Positions 51,793 to 64,000 of a stretch of 64,000 bases of DNA are shown in pieces. Source of the stretch: Hymenochaete sp. R1 (lineage: Eukaryota > Basidiomycota > Agaricomycetes > Hymenochaetales > Hymenochaetaceae); NCBI GenBank assembly GCA_019400425.1, contig JAFREE010000111.1, positions 1 through 64,000 of the forward strand, read 5' to 3'. The position numbers and the translations under genes are program-made. Position 1 is the stretch's first letter. Each line of letters begins with the position of its first letter. The notes beneath the pieces are model-generated. The model saw only the letters and a list, made by a program, of their open reading frames with translations. It did not search any database and was not told the origin of the DNA.

Positions 51793-54763
51793 TCATAGAC
51801 TCAACGATTCTAAATCAAGAACGCTCGAATTCAACACCATGCCTTGCCAGAAGCCCAGTTTTGAAGATTCCATTCCATACTCCTTTGCGAGCGACGTCCA
51901 TGACGCATCAGAGTATCCTATCTGTGGTAAGCTTGATCCTTCACGAGACGGTTGTTTTGAGCTCCCCGATGAAGGTGTCTCGGATACAAAAGGCGAGTAT
52001 TCGGGGGTGATTGCAGCAGAGTTTGGACTATCGTAAGTTATCGCAGTGGCGGAATGATGATACTCGGCATACAGAGGTGATTGGCTGGAGATGACAATAC
52101 GCGAGTTAACGGCTTTCAACATATCGAGCTCAACATTGTCATAGTCGGTTGGTTTCATGACTAGCATGTCGGCTTTTACCCCGGATAAATCGAAGACCAT
52201 ATCTCTCCATGCATCTTTTCCTCGTTGACGGAGGTCACGAAGAAAGTCCTTCGAAATATTCAGGAAAACGAAGCGAAGGCATAGGGTCGACTTACTAGAC
52301 TGTGGTCAGGAATTGGATTTGTGGTTGCCCCTTCGAAAAGACCGATCACTCTGTCTAGGGATCGCAGAGCGTCCTTTGCATACGTCGATACCTTGACACG
52401 AGAAACGATAGCACCAAATATGACCTATATCGTGACGTCACATTAGACCCAGGAAAAGAAAGAAGCCAATGAAAGTTTATTATTACCGCTGAAGCTAGAC
52501 ACGAAGCCCATAACGCATGGAATCTTAACATCGCGTCTTGCATGACCCTGAAACCGTCTTCAGCAAGGCCAAGAAGTGCCTTCGCACTTTCAAATGTATC
52601 GATAAATGACTGAGCGAAGTGAGATTTCGTTGGATCGCTGGGGCATTCCTCTAGCGCTCTCGCAAAGTAGTTTCGGTGGAGACGCTGAAGGGCTAGGTCA
52701 AAAGCACTTTGAGACTGCATGGAACCCCCAAAAGAAGGCTCGTACCAACTTGTCTCCACCAGAACGTCACGGCGGGATGGTACCGTTCCATTGCAGGCTT
52801 TGCGATTCCATCAATAGGTGTGCTTCCAACTCGCGGATGAAGAACAAATTGTTTGATCCTTCGACTCAGCTCGAGCACTTGAGAATATTTAACAGGGCCT
52901 GTACTACCTAATAGGTCCGTGACGGGTGTGAGGATGTCACGGGTGAAGCGATATCGCCACGACCACACTATGAAACCGCCGAGTAATTTAATGTAAGAAA
53001 TCATACTGAGAATGAAAGCAAATTAACTACCACTCTCGATTTCAGTCCCATCTTGATCTTTAGTGGCATGAATGTCCAAAGGAAGCTCGCAGTCGATAAG
53101 TTCACTGGGGAATGTTGACGGCCGCCCTGAGTAGCAGTTCTACGATAGTGCAAGCCAATTTAAATCACGAAGCCCAAAAGGGAAAAAATACATACCCGGA
53201 CCCTGTCCATAGTCTGCAATTGCCAGAAGACCCAGCGCCTCCGTTGGATAAGTTTTTTGTCGTCTGTCCACTTGGAAGGATCTCGGTCTAACATGAAGAT
53301 AAGCACAGAATAGTTACTGGTTGGTACACTGTGACCTACGAAGCCCAATCTAATTGGTAATCAGCCTAGTAATAATAACCCTGAAAGAAAGGACACTCAC
53401 GCTTGAGCCTAGTAAAAGCCCGAAGTTCAGTAATCTCCAGTCGCTCTCTTCGTTTAGTTTACGAGCTGTGTAAGCATCATACAGGCCCAGCAACATCAAA
53501 GTTTGGCATGCTTCTAGGCTTGCAAATTCAAACACATCTCTAAGCCCTAAACAACACCTTGAAAGCCTTTCGAATGTTTCTGCCTCTTGATTGACCATAT
53601 ATTGTGTAAAATCTGCAGCCGCACCACATGCTAGAATGGCGTATAATAATGCCAGATCATGGAGTTGCTCTGGGCGAAGTGGATCTGAAGCCGATGAAAG
53701 TGGTAGGCGGGAGGGATAAAATTGGGGGATGAGGTCAGTCGAGACCTGAAATCGGTCAACAGGAACCGAAAACCAAGAGAGGTTTATAAAGTAAGCTTCG
53801 ACAAGAGACGTCACGCGGGCGAAAGACGGCAAATGAGACGAAAGTTGGGCGTATAAGGTTGGAAGCGCCAGATGTTTCGGGGAGAAGGGGAACATGATGG
53901 CTACTTGTTCGAGTTCGTATGACAGTGAAAGATGAAAGTCGTAGGCTTTCCTCGGTCGGCGGGAAGTCGCGAGGATTTTCTGGGCTTGTGTCAGGTAGAC
54001 TGAAGTGAGATCAATAGACCAAGCCAGCGAACCTTAAGTAATACATTCTACATAATGCAGTTAGAATCAAAATACAATGTAGGTACTGGTCAACTTACTT
54101 CCGTACCAGCATAACCCAAATAGTGCTGGGTATCTCCCTTCTCAAGCAATGTCGCGCCAAGATATTCACCCTCTTCATCATCGACTGTGCCTTCTGTGCC
54201 ACCTTTGTCTTTGACGGCCAAATATTTAATATCCATGAGAGAGGAATTCAGAAGGGGGTGTGAGTCGCTGCTATGGATTTGGAGCGCGTCTTCTAGCAGA
54301 GTTATACGTTTACTCATGGCCCGAAGCTGCCTATCCTTGAGCGACATGGTCGACTCTGCTAATTGCTGGTCCTTCTCATAATCTTCCGCAGAGTCCAAAA
54401 GCGTTCCTGACTAAAAGGTCAGAAAAGATGTAAAGGTTGACAAGCAACAAAGGTCCAGCGTACCTGTCGGACAGATATGCTTGCATTTGCGCCTAACGCA
54501 AGAGGAGCATGGAATCTGGCCCGTATAAGCATTTACGTTCAGAAAAGGAGTTCAATTGGCCTCACTTACGTTCTTGTCGCATTTCAGCTTCATGCTAATT
54601 TTTGCAAGTTGAGAATGACAAATCTAAGCTGGAATAAGTTGAAACATACCGTCGACATTCCGCACATGAAATGGCGCCCGCAGCACGCCTAGTCCTATAT
54701 TCTCGTTCACGCACACGCTGAAGAGCTGTCCGTGTCGCTGAGCTTGCCTCTTGTGCCGCCATG
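51793..54763 (-). CDS. Zn(2)-Cys(6) transcription factor with fungal-specific regulatory domain
   Basis: Start ATG at 54763 (MAAQEASSATRTALQRVRER). The binuclear zinc cluster spans three small exons: C33-x2-C36-x6-C43-x5-C49-x2-C52-x8-C61 (SCAECRR|MKLKCDKN|IPCSSCVRRKCKHIC). A helical linker follows (LKDRQLRAMSKRITLLEDAL), likely a dimerising coiled coil. The fungal-specific middle homology region includes LHDLALLYAILACGAAADFT, ASLEACQTLMLLGLYDAYTA, IGFVGHSVP and RRRWVFWQLQTMDRVR. The C-terminal region is Ser-rich. About ten exons; later boundaries were not all fixed. In this family the middle region senses a signal and the cluster binds CGG repeats. It sits next to two other regulators, but a shared pathway is not shown. 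Confidence 0.85.
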
Positions 54764-55117
54764 GCTAAGCCGTCGGCGTCGATGGTGGTAGTGAAGAAGA
54801 GACATCAGCGCTTGATGGTGCTATGCAGATTAATGTAGTACGAGAGTCGGCGGAATGAGAACAGCGAAATGCACGTGTTCTGCTCTCACGGCCAATTACG
54901 TCACATTTCTAAGTTCACGCGATTCGTGGTTGGAGTCAGCCTCTCAAGATGTACTTATATCTGGATGACAGTATTACAAGAATTATACACAAAAAGAAAT
55001 ACAAAACGAAATCCACGAAGAGTCATCCATTCTCCCGCTGACAATTAGGCTTAATTAATTAATTGAAAAATAAAATAAGACTTTGGTTAATGAAATGAAA
55101 TGAGAGACTGCCATCCT

Positions 55118-56551
55118 TCATCTCAATTCATTTGGGTCATCCCACTCAGCGAATCTCACCCGATTTCCATTTCCATTTCCATTTCCACTCCCATTGCCAT
55201 CGCCAAAGCCAGTCCCATGGAAATTGCTTTCGTAGCCCGTTCTCCTCACATTCCGTGTTGGTACGTATACACTCGGGTTCATTGGAGCATTCGACCGCCT
55301 ATACGCGCCGGGTCCGTATATCGACCGTACGCCAGACTGGGGATGATACCGACCGTACTGAACATTACCATTATTATAATAGTATTCATCAACAGGTGTC
55401 ATAAGCGGGGTCGAAGCACCTGCGGTCATAGCATTCGGTATTGCAGATGAGAATGCCGTCGAGAATGTATTGGGCGATCGGTAAGATGATGGAGGTGGAG
55501 GGTAAGTGGAGTAGTTCGAATGTGGACCCGGCGCTGAAGGGCGAGGGGCATGAGCAGCACGAGATGGATGTTTGTTATAATATTGGTTTGAAGATATATC
55601 ATTACCGAAACTACCATTGCTGAAATTCGGTCCTGTTTGAGGCTGAGAATGTAACGGTGGATGCGGGCTTCCATACATGTATGAAGGAGGATACGAGCTC
55701 GATGTACCACGGTTATCATCGAGATAGGGTTGTCTAGAAGACGTGCGGCTATGATAAAACGATTCCGGACCTGCGGAAGATTGTGGAGCTTGATTCTCTG
55801 GTATCGGTATAGTTGGTGTTGTTGGTCCTGGATCGCGCGTACCCTGCGTTGGGTGTCTAGCATACACTCTGTTGGGGCGGTGTCGTTGCTCAGGAGCAGA
55901 AGAAGGTGGTGGGGGCATTGGTTCATGTCCCTGGTCACTGCGACCTGGTCCTTCGGTAGAATAAATCTCATCCCTGTAGCGAGCTCCACTCCTACTGAGA
56001 CTTTGACTCCGATACGGTCCAGAGATATGTTCAGGAGGAGCGGCTGGTGGTGGATATGGATAAACACTAGGTGTCGGAGGAGTACGAGAGTCAGGCTGAG
56101 TTGTATCCGTAAAGGTACGGTATCGGCTGACGTCAGGGTGGGCGTATCGCGCCTCATTGAAGGCGTTGAAAGTCTGGTAGCGTGTGATAGAAGGTGCACC
56201 AGAGTTTTCTAGCATGGACATCTCAGTCGATGGTGAGTCCATGGAAGTGGAAGCACGTAGAGGGTGAGGCGCACTGGGCGTGCCAGATAGGATATCCGCT
56301 ACGAGTGCTTTGAAGCCTATGACGTTGATTGTAGTCAGCAAATAGCTCACCGTAAAGTTCTAACCCACAAACGTCTCACCTTTGTATACACGTTGCGAGG
56401 AGTGGAAAGCGCATAACGTATGACAGGCATTGCACCAGATGCCAGGAGGGTGATTCGGTAGGACTACTTCATCGTACAGTTCTTCGTGATCGCGATGACC
56501 ATGTCTACATCGTCGAAAGGGATGCTGGTTATTTGGATTCCATTTGCACAT
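55118..56551 (-). CDS. Hypothetical Pro/Tyr-rich protein with Cys/His N-terminus, 456 aa
   Basis: Two exons, 56551 to about 56380 and 56316-55118, with a roughly 64-nt intron. The first 60 residues carry spaced Cys and His (CRHGHRDHEELYDE, then GIWCNACHTLCAFH), which could bind zinc. The remaining 390 residues are disordered, rich in Pro, Ser, Tyr and Gly, with a (GN)n run near the C-terminus (from TTTCCA repeats at 55165-55190) and a final VRFAEWDDPNELR. I do not recognise the family. Expression would be driven from the roughly 600-bp gap shared with the divergent gene at 57155. Confidence 0.62.
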
Positions 56552-57154
56552 TCGTCTTCAAGTGAAACCACCTGCGTTCGCAGATGGAGTAATGGTTCGT
56601 TCCGTCGTAACGTCACTGTTCACTGCACAAATCCAGCGCCGCTGAGGCCTCGCCCAGAAGAGATTGGATGGCGTGAGAATGAAAGAAGGGGGTGTTGGTG
56701 AGTGAAAGAGAGTGGAGAGAGCATGGTTGGATGGGTGTACCAGCAAGAAAGCAAAGTTAACTTTGCGTAAAGTGAACGAGAGAGAGATGACCCATAGTCG
56801 ATTGATTTGTACACCGCGACGCGCTCAGACAAATAGCTCGACCCCGAATAAGAAATCCCAACATCCAGACGATCTTCATGACCAAAAAAATACCTGCCCA
56901 ATCCACAAAAAACGAAACGAAAGGCCCGAAAGAGAAATTCCATCGTCTACGACATTAAAATGTAACCTAGATTGGGTCGAGTCGGTGAATGTTACGGATA
57001 CCATGCAAAGTAAACCTTACATGCAAAGTTCCCACGCCCATTCCCTCTCCTTCCGTGGCGAGTCGCTCGCAGCATCTAATGTCAAACAAGTAACCCATAA
57101 TCTCATTTCGATTCTTCATCCCCGATAGAATACGACGTTACAGCCCAAAAAAAC
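56552..57154. promoter_or_regulatory. Shared bidirectional promoter region
   Basis: Lies between two divergent start codons. A TTAACTTTGCGTAAAGTGAA segment near 56756 is a visible AT-rich element; no defined binding site can be named. Overlapping short frames on both strands here show no features. Confidence 0.35.
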
Positions 57155-57974
57155 ATGGGCAAAGGGAAAAGAGGCACGAAAGCGGCAACCGCAAAGAGTG
57201 CCAAGGGCGGAAAGCAAGGGGGGAAGGGCTCCTTGGCAACGAGGGCAGTCCGCACGCTCGCAGGCGAGCACATCGATAGGCAAGCTGAGAGGTTTGCTGC
57301 GCCAAACCCTCTGAAATACTATGATGAGGAGCATGGGAAGTGGTACGAGGTGCGTATGAACCAAGTTGTTCACTCAGCCCTCTCGCCACAAATCACTGAT
57401 GATGAGTAATAGCGACCCCATATGACCGGTCTCACAACGAAAGATGCTGCACACCTGCAAAAGATCCGCAAGAGCGCGTACAAGCTCGATTACAAGTTCG
57501 GATTTAGGCTCTGCTGTTGCTGTGGGAAGAAGATTCACTTTGGAAAGTCCGTGTTGTTTGGTGAGTACGAGTAGATTTCAACCGTGGAGAATCGTGCACT
57601 CACAAGACGCTGGCGCCTCAAGGCTTCATTCCTTTCGCAGGTGCCGTCATCGACGTAACCCTTGGAGTTAGGAGAATAAATAAGAAAGTCAAGCAACTCG
57701 AACAATCAGAGGATTTAGAGGGATTTAAGTACGTTATTCTCCTTCCGTGTCGCCCTATTGGTGTGTTCAACTGATGAGCAGGCTAACCGGGAAGGCCAAG
57801 TGGGGCTTATATCTCCGGCACGTTGCTTCTGAGGGTCCCGGATTCATTCCGTGGGTTGGCGATATTTGGATTGGGTACTATAAAGTAAACTCGAGGAATG
57901 TGGCGGCAATCGAGCGAGCGTTGTTGGAACATATGGTAGCAAAGAACATGATCGTTCTGGATGAAGTGCCATAG
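57155..57974 (+). CDS. Hypothetical basic protein with CCCC motif, 207 aa
   Basis: Four exons: 57155-57349, 57413-57560, 57641-57728 and 57782-57974, an intact frame with consensus introns. The N-terminus is Lys/Gly/Ala-rich (MGKGKRGTKAATAKSAKGGK), like nucleic-acid-binding or nucleolar tails. The centre has GFRLCCCCGKKIHFGK, four consecutive Cys. The C-terminal part looks folded (AKWGLYLRHVASEGPGFIPW, VGDIWIGYYKVNSRNVAAIE). I do not recognise a named family. The compact C-terminal region and clean intron structure argue that it is a real gene. Confidence 0.68.
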
Positions 57975-58242
57975 GTGGTTTTCGCGACTGATATTGTCGT
58001 TTTCAGTTTTTTCTAGTTTCGTGATTAGTTTCGTATTTTCCTGTAGGATTCGTCAGCGCATATATTGATATTATAGAACATAACCCACTAGAGTGGCACG
58101 CTCGGGCTTCGGCATTATCAAAAGACATGTAATCAAGTCATATTTAATCATACCCATAACGATAATAGAGTTGTTCCATAACCATACGATACAAGTCCAT
58201 GCGTGAAATAAAGCTGAAGAGAAAGCACAAGTCCATTCCATA

Positions 58243-59485
58243 TCAGTACTCCGAAGGCGATTCGGCACCATCAGATCTGTCTGCGTCCGGCTGTGGTTGA
58301 TAAAGCCATCGCCTGTAAGCAGCCCTCGCGTCATCGAACTGACTAATGTCAACTCTCTCTCCAAAGCCATTCACCTTGACACCCGAGTTGGATTCCTCAT
58401 CCGAATATACAGAAAAAAGTTCGTTCTCTGGCCCATATTCGTAAACTTTGACGGCACTGTCCCTGAGTCTCGACTCCTGCACAGCCGGAACGACTTTTAT
58501 GGCGGCTTTGTCAGTATGGGGAGGAAGAGGTGGAAGAGGTTTCGTTGTCGTTGGTGGATTTGTCTTGACTTTGGCTAAGTTAGGATGCGCGATTGCGAAC
58601 GATTGAGGAGAAGACTCGATTCGCCGACGAGCATTATGACTTGACCACGGAGGTGCGTCCTGCGTGCGACGCATAGTAGGTGTCTCGGTGCGAGGGAGAA
58701 GAGTACGGGGTGGTAATGTGGATGTAGACCCGACAGTGGTTTGCACTTTAATAGGTCTCAGCGGGGAAACCATAGATGGTTTTTCCGTAGTGGATACCGC
58801 TCCGTTTCGCGACGAATCCTTCAGACGAATGACTTCGGGAATCGTAGGAGCGGAGACATACGGTTGTCGACGATCGAGAGAGGAATGTGCAACATACGCC
58901 TTCTCAGCAACTTCTTGTCTCCAATGTTCGAACCGTGATTGAGCAAGAGCATCGTTTGGTGCCATTATTGGCTTTGCGATTGGAGGCACTTTTGCAGGAG
59001 TGTGCTCGCGTGATAGACGCTTAGAGGTCGATAAGGGCGTGGAAGTCGATGAGGCCGTCAGTCCTGGGTTAGAAGAAGAGATGGTCCGACGTGAAGAACG
59101 TTTCGAATCCTCAAATGAGAGTCTAGAAGTCCGTTCACCGCGTGATGGGATATCTCGACTCGGAAACACAATGCGAGGACCTATGCTTTCCGCTCTCTCT
59201 GGTGCAAACATAGAATGTGCGGCCGCTTCGGATGTACGCAGAGGAGAAAGCGATAGATACTCCACATCTCTCGTTACCTGAGAGCGTGTAACATTGGATC
59301 TGAGTCCATTGCCTCTGTGAGAAGTTCGAACTAATGACCGATAAAACGTCAGTAAATCTTCATACAGCCATTCAAAGACACGCACCAAGAGATGTACGGG
59401 GCAGTCCCATCCCCGCCCCCGCCGGCATCGACTCCCCCGAGCTTCCACTTCTCCTTATAAGTTTCGAAGGATATGAAGAATTCAT
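58243..59485 (-). CDS. Hypothetical Ser/Pro-rich protein, 395 aa
   Basis: Two exons: 59485-59386 and 59330-58243, with a 55-nt intron (GTGCGT, ATTAG). The spliced start is MNSSYPSKLIRRSGSSGES. A longer unspliced frame reaching 59448 exists but would read through this intron. The protein is largely disordered, with many Ser/Thr-Pro and Arg-rich segments (RTSRLSFEDSKRSSRRTISS), a polyproline KPLPPLPPHT motif that could bind SH3 domains, and an ordered-looking end (VDISQFDDARAAYRRWLYQP). Role unknown; cytoskeletal or signalling scaffold is a guess. Confidence 0.6.
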
Positions 59486-60539
59486 CGTTGAATGTTTGTT
59501 GGATGGGCTTTTTTGCGGGTATCTGGGTGGTGAAATAGAGGCTGTTTCAAGGCCTTCTGAATGGGATTACTACGTGGCAGAAGCCGATGAAAGGCTTTGT
59601 GAAGAAAGCAACGAGGGATAAAAATAGACGCTTAAAGCGAGGGTCAAGTCTGTCTTTTATGCTCCACTGAACCGCCCGCACGGCCTTGGTGTCTAAGAGC
59701 TAGCATGGCCCAGTGGTAGATTCAGTCCTTTTGGTGGTCCTCAATTCTTGCCACAGCGAGTATTCCGATGGTGGTGGGGCCTAAATGACTGAGAGACAGA
59801 AAGAGTGCAAAAGCCTGGGAGGCGGTGGTTAGAAATCAAGAGACGAAACGACGATTGTACCGAATTTCACGCGTTCATTCATGTGAAAGCGTCGATCATA
59901 GCAATCGCACAGTCCTTGCCTTGCCCTTGCCCTTGCCCTTGCCCTTGCCAGTGGGCCCAGACTAAGACAACTCGACGATACAATGCTTTTGACTGCTTTC
60001 ACAACACCCAATAAATCCTCGAGTCTACTTAATTTCGCATTGCATGAGTGTATATATTTATTTATTATAGGTGGAAAAGCACTCCTTCAGGCAGATGCTG
60101 AGCCAAAGCTGAGCGACCTCTGGTCGAGTCATCTAAGGAGAATAACTTTGTGAGCATTTACAAGCGAGCATAACAAAGAACAAAGCTGTCTGAGTTTACT
60201 AATGTGGCCCGGTAAGAGCATCGGACAAACATCTTAACTGGAAGTGGTACAGGCATTTGACTCGTCGGACCAAAGACCAAGGCAATCGAAGCTCGTTCCC
60301 ACCTCCACACTCCGGCGCAGTTGCTCTTCTGGAGGATGATTCCGGCACGCCACGAAACGTAACATTCGCCTTATTCATTCCTTACCTAAATGTTACGAGG
60401 GCTACTATGCTAGGAAAGCAAACATGACTCAACACATAATCTCGCGAGAGGTTGTCCGTGGCACGTCAATCCGCCAGGAAGTGTATTTATACCCTTCTCT
60501 CTTTAGAGGAGTTCGACACCATCTTTACGCAGTAGTATC
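59486..60539. other. Intergenic with CCCTTG repeat
   Basis: No supported gene. Contains a hexanucleotide microsatellite at 59914-59949 and a TATTTATA element at about 60483-60490, roughly 50 bp before the next start codon. Confidence 0.5.
59914..59949. repeat. (CCCTTG)n microsatellite
   Basis: About five to six tandem copies of a CCCTTG-type hexamer. It keeps frames open on both strands, which explains the two overlapping short open frames here. Confidence 0.85.
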
Positions 60540-62299
60540 ATGTCCGAAAAACATAGGCTATCCAATGAGGTACCGCTTCTCATCACCCTTCAAATACTTA
60601 TAATACTCACAAATCCACGATCTAGGGTATCGAACGTAGTGGAGTTTCCACTGGCCACGGGACCGATAGAAACCCGCCACGCTCCAAGCTTACAACCGGC
60701 TCACATCGATCGAAGGCTCCTCATTCTCTATTGGATACGGAATCTTTCATCTCAGACATACCATCAAGTGTCCACATACCCGATCCACATTCTCAAGTCT
60801 ACTTCTCGCCAGCCGACGTGCGGCCTATGGCGGGCCGATATATCGAGAATCTATCCCCAGACGATCTCCTCGAACACGTCACCGAGCTGAAGGAGGGCGC
60901 AATGCGTATTGCGCAGGCTCTGGAAAATGAGAATGAGGGGCTTGTAGTGAAAGACGAGAGTATATGGGACATTGAGGGACTCCTTCATGATGCTCGCAGG
61001 GGTATTCACGCACCGGACGTAAAAAAGAAGCTCCCTTCCGTCCCACTGCCCCCGTTCTCAAATGATGGCTCTGAGCCCACATCCGATCATGAGAGTGGAA
61101 GGCGTAGTGTCGTTCTTGGAGAAACATCTATGCAGCCTCTTTCACTAAGACTGCATATGTTAGGGGAAAATACCGATCTCGTGCAGCCCGATGATTCCGC
61201 TTCTTGCGCACCAGACAAACGCCGCTTGGCATCGCATCGTCATGATTTTGACCCGAAATCGGCAATAGAAGCCACCAACCGCTCTGGTGAACATCGTAGA
61301 ACAGCACCACCGAGCGAGATGACGCCAATACAAAGTCGTGTTGCTGAGGAAAATCCGGTCTGCGATGAGCATGGAGAAGGAAAAGGCTCGTCCAAAAGAC
61401 CCCGTAAACATAAAAAACCATCTCGCGATACCGTGGATGTTGAAGGGAATGGCTCGAAAAATCTTAAGGATCTCGGCGATTACCGTAACACCCAGTCCAC
61501 CATACTGCCGCCTCGTAGGCAATCTCAAATCGAAACCTTCCAAGCTGAACTGTGCACCGCAGCCACGAAAGCTGCCAAAGATTTGCTTGAAGGAAACTTT
61601 ATCAATAGGATGCTCACCAGTTCTGACCCTCCTGTTCATGTGCCTGACCGTAGAACAGGATCCCGTCACCACCGTCAAGTACCTCAGGAGAAAATTGAAG
61701 CCGCAAGCCCACATTCCCAAGGTCACTCCCAACACCATCGTCGCACTTCACTAGAGGAAGCCGAACCCCGGTCACTCCAGCTCCAGGACGAAATGGCATC
61801 CCACCCTCGATCTAATTCCATCGCAAATAATGATCATGCACTTGTTATACGCGGTGAAGAGCCTGAGGGAGACATAACACAAACTCGTGCCGGACGCTCT
61901 GCAAACACAAGTCGCAATGAACAGGACGAGTCCCCGATGATCAAAGGCAACCAGCAGCACGCCGGGTCTCGTCGAAAGCGCAGATCACGAAGGTCGGGCG
62001 AGCGGAAAAAAAGCGGGCATTCTGACGAACGTGGTGGGCATAGTCTTTCTGGCAGGCCCCGTAGGGTGGAGGGACGCGAGCAGGTATTGGATCATACGCG
62101 ATCGCGCATCAAAATGGAATACAATGGGACATCGGTGGAGAAGGAGACGAGAGAGGAGTATGTGCGACATGGGAACGTGGCTCGTGGCTCACGAGAGGAG
62201 GAAGAAACGCCAGTACTTCATCGGTCGGGTACCAGCAGAAAGTTCCGACACGGAAAAGCCACTCTTGAGATAAGCTCCAGCGACGAACGGGAAGTTTAA
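60540..62299 (+). CDS. Hypothetical charged protein, 567 aa
   Basis: Two exons: 60540-60569 and 60626-62299, with a 56-nt intron; the first exon encodes only MSEKHRLSNE. A short ordered-looking segment near residues 65-135 (AGRYIENLSPDDLLEHVTEL, EGAMRIAQALENENEGL) may form helices. The rest is highly charged and disordered, with Arg/Lys/Ser/His-rich tracts (SSKRPRKHKKPSRD, SRRKRRSRRSGERKKSG). The make-up recalls nuclear RNA- or chromatin-associated proteins, but no domain is recognised. An internal ATG at 60731 would give a shorter version; the spliced start is preferred because a TATA-like element lies just upstream. Confidence 0.62.
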
Positions 62300-63941
62300 G
62301 GCTTATCGTTGCTTGAATCGAATGTATATTACAACCTGAATTGAGCTGCAGGGGCTGCACGGCATGCTTTTGGGTTGCAAATGGTTTCCTGTACAGAGAA
62401 ATGCAACGATGAGTGAGGAACGCAAGTAGCTGGATGTGTCGCCCAACGCACCGAGACTGACAACCATTGTCGAGCTCATCGACATCCGTCCAAGTCCTAC
62501 GTATCCTGCGTTCGAGCCTGATGATGTTATGCGCCCGTTTCTCAGTGGGAACAAGCTCGTCGTTTGCGAGCCTAGTGAGGCAGTAAAGCCCTTGAAGTTT
62601 GAACGAGTCGTCAGACAGTCTCAGACTCACTGAGGCCTTTTTACTGCCACCGTATGTTGCGTTCGGTCACAACTACCGTATATCTGCCGTTATCTGTAGC
62701 AAAAAAGAACGAGACATGCTGCTGATGGAAGGGTTTCAAGTGCTGAGATCAGCGCCATATTGATATGAGAAGTGAAAGTCAGCAACTAGCGGTCCATGTA
62801 CCGAAGACATGCTCATCGACGATCACCTGCCCAACTTCTGGTCCATTTTCTCCGTTTCGGAGCCCATGACATGAATGAAGGATTCCATAGATTCCAAGCT
62901 ATCGAAGCGGGTCGCCCGGTGTTTCGAAGTTGAACAGGCCTAGGCGTAATGACCATGGATGAAGATGGAAGTGACGCGTGCGGTAGAGGCTGTCTCTATC
63001 TGCTCTTCTTTGTATCTTCAATCTTACAGCCATGACGCATGCGAGTGAACATCATCATCCTCGCCTCTTTACTTGTCCAAAACAACAACGGGGTATGCAT
63101 TTCTTAAAATCTATATACGATATCATAGAAAGGCACTCGAGGCCTCACGGGAGCGAACGACTCGGACTTTGTCTCACCCAAGGACTAGCGTAAGTTTAGA
63201 TACAACTTTGCGTCGCAAACAACAAGCATAGACTAGAAGGAGGTATGCAGTCATAGACAACTTTATGCTTTGGGGTAGTCACTTTGCAGGTACTTTCAAA
63301 GCTATTAAAATCGTCGAACGCCTGAAGGCATACCCCCTTGACCAACCCTTTCGATCTATCATCAACAATCTCCCATAGCCGCCCTCTGCTTTTGAAGGTC
63401 TTTGCACCTTGGTTTTACACCCCAGCTTCAAGTTAAGTCAGTAGCCTATTTCTGGTATGTTTTCTATGTGACTCATAACTCATTGTGTGCATATGCTGAA
63501 TCCCGCCTCTTCTCAGATCAAGGCTGTACATTGTCGTTGTGCTACGACTACATCAGTCCTTCCCGTCGTGCTGCCGTCTTACGTTCTCAGCGTCAGCGGA
63601 CCTCATCCCAAACAACTTGTATTTCTCGGCCTTTTAAACCACACAACTGCATACTCCTTGATTTGTGCGTGTGTGTTACAAGTCACCCGTGAGTAACATT
63701 TGTTCTTTGCTGTCGCTCAGTATCAGTTACTTTTGTTCCGTCCGTGTGGCCGATCCATCTATCTGAACATTATCTCCCAGAGTCTGCGCGAGACAATCGT
63801 CCTCTGCTATCTTTGCTACCTAACCCGCTTCGTCTCGAGTCTACAATCCTACGCCTCCTGCCTCCACACGCATCTGCACCCAGACATATATTCCTCTCCC
63901 CACTTACGAAGCTCTCACGAACCTACTACGCATTCATCGCC
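62300..63941. other. Intergenic / promoter of the final gene
   Basis: No supported gene. Opposed open frames at 62303-62633 show no domain. From 63690 onward the sequence becomes strongly pyrimidine-rich, consistent with a promoter and 5' leader of the gene starting at 63942. Confidence 0.45.
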
Positions 63942-64000
63942 ATGTCTTCAAATGTCGGCTCCAGCAGGAAACGTAAACCTGACCTTCCTCTCTCAGACCC
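63942..64000 (+). CDS. 5' end of a gene leaving the window
   Basis: ATG after a long C/T-rich leader, encoding MSSNVGSSRKRKPDLPLSDP up to the window edge. The RKRK patch might be a nuclear signal. Nothing more can be said from 20 codons. Confidence 0.5.
   Translation, partial: MSSNVGSSRKRKPDLPLSD

Noticed and set aside
55118..56212. Long frames on the opposite strand and in a second minus frame (160 and 257 codons)
   Set aside because: Shadows of the Pro/Tyr-rich coding exon; their composition (Arg, His, Leu, Ile) is what that codon usage gives out of frame.
59704..59790. tRNA-like segment (GCATGGCCCAGTGGTAGATT resembles a D-arm/A-box)
   Set aside because: No matching B-box, no acceptor-stem pairing and no anticodon arm could be placed downstream.

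Overview
This window looks like nuclear DNA of a filamentous basidiomycete, most likely an Agaricomycete. Genes are split by many short GT-AG introns (about 44-79 nt), UTRs are pyrimidine-rich, and the gene content is typical of mushroom-forming fungi: a non-reducing polyketide synthase, a siderophore-type MFS transporter, a GH10 xylanase, a Zn2Cys6 regulator and a MUB1/samB homologue. All gene models were spliced by eye from open frames, consensus splice sites and family motifs.

Layout. 0.8-2.4 kb: acidic hypothetical protein (+). 4.2-5.1 kb: 3' remnant of a casein kinase I gene (-) without its catalytic core. 6.5-8.7 kb: seven-exon hypothetical protein rich in Q/A/H/S (+). 8.7-14 kb: gene-poor, with a possible one-helix membrane protein (-) and a doubtful small gene (+). 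14.1-15.5 kb: secreted GH10 endoxylanase (+) whose frame closes only if a 2-nt exon is used. 16.7-19.0 kb: siderophore/iron MFS transporter (-). 20.9-23.1 kb: FAD-dependent monooxygenase (-) whose start is not found. 23.1-33.3 kb: about 10 kb with no confident gene. 33.3-40.6 kb: complete NR-PKS, SAT-KS-AT-PT-ACP-ACP-TE (+). 41.5-45.0 kb: MUB1/samB-like MYND protein (+). 45.6-46.0 kb: non-autonomous CACTA-type element. 46.9-48.1 and 50.3-51.2 kb: two related zinc-finger regulators (+) flanking a near-perfect fold-back element. 51.8-54.8 kb: Zn2Cys6 regulator (-). 55.1-62.3 kb: four hypothetical proteins. From 63.94 kb: the first codons of a gene that leaves the window.

How genes may work together. 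The NR-PKS has all domains needed to make and release a small aromatic polyketide, probably orsellinic-acid-like. No tailoring gene sits beside it; the nearest oxidoreductase (the FAD monooxygenase) and transporter are 10-14 kb upstream across the gene-poor stretch, so this is not a compact cluster. The stretch 46.9-54.8 kb is a regulator-rich island of three transcription-factor genes with two MITE-like elements in or beside it. Xylanase and siderophore uptake are independent nutrition genes.

Most noteworthy observations: the putative 2-nt micro-exon in the xylanase, the fresh CACTA-type MITE with a 3-bp target duplication, the 79-bp-arm fold-back element between the zinc-finger genes, Ser in place of the usual Cys in the PKS starter-unit domain, and the decapitated casein kinase I gene.
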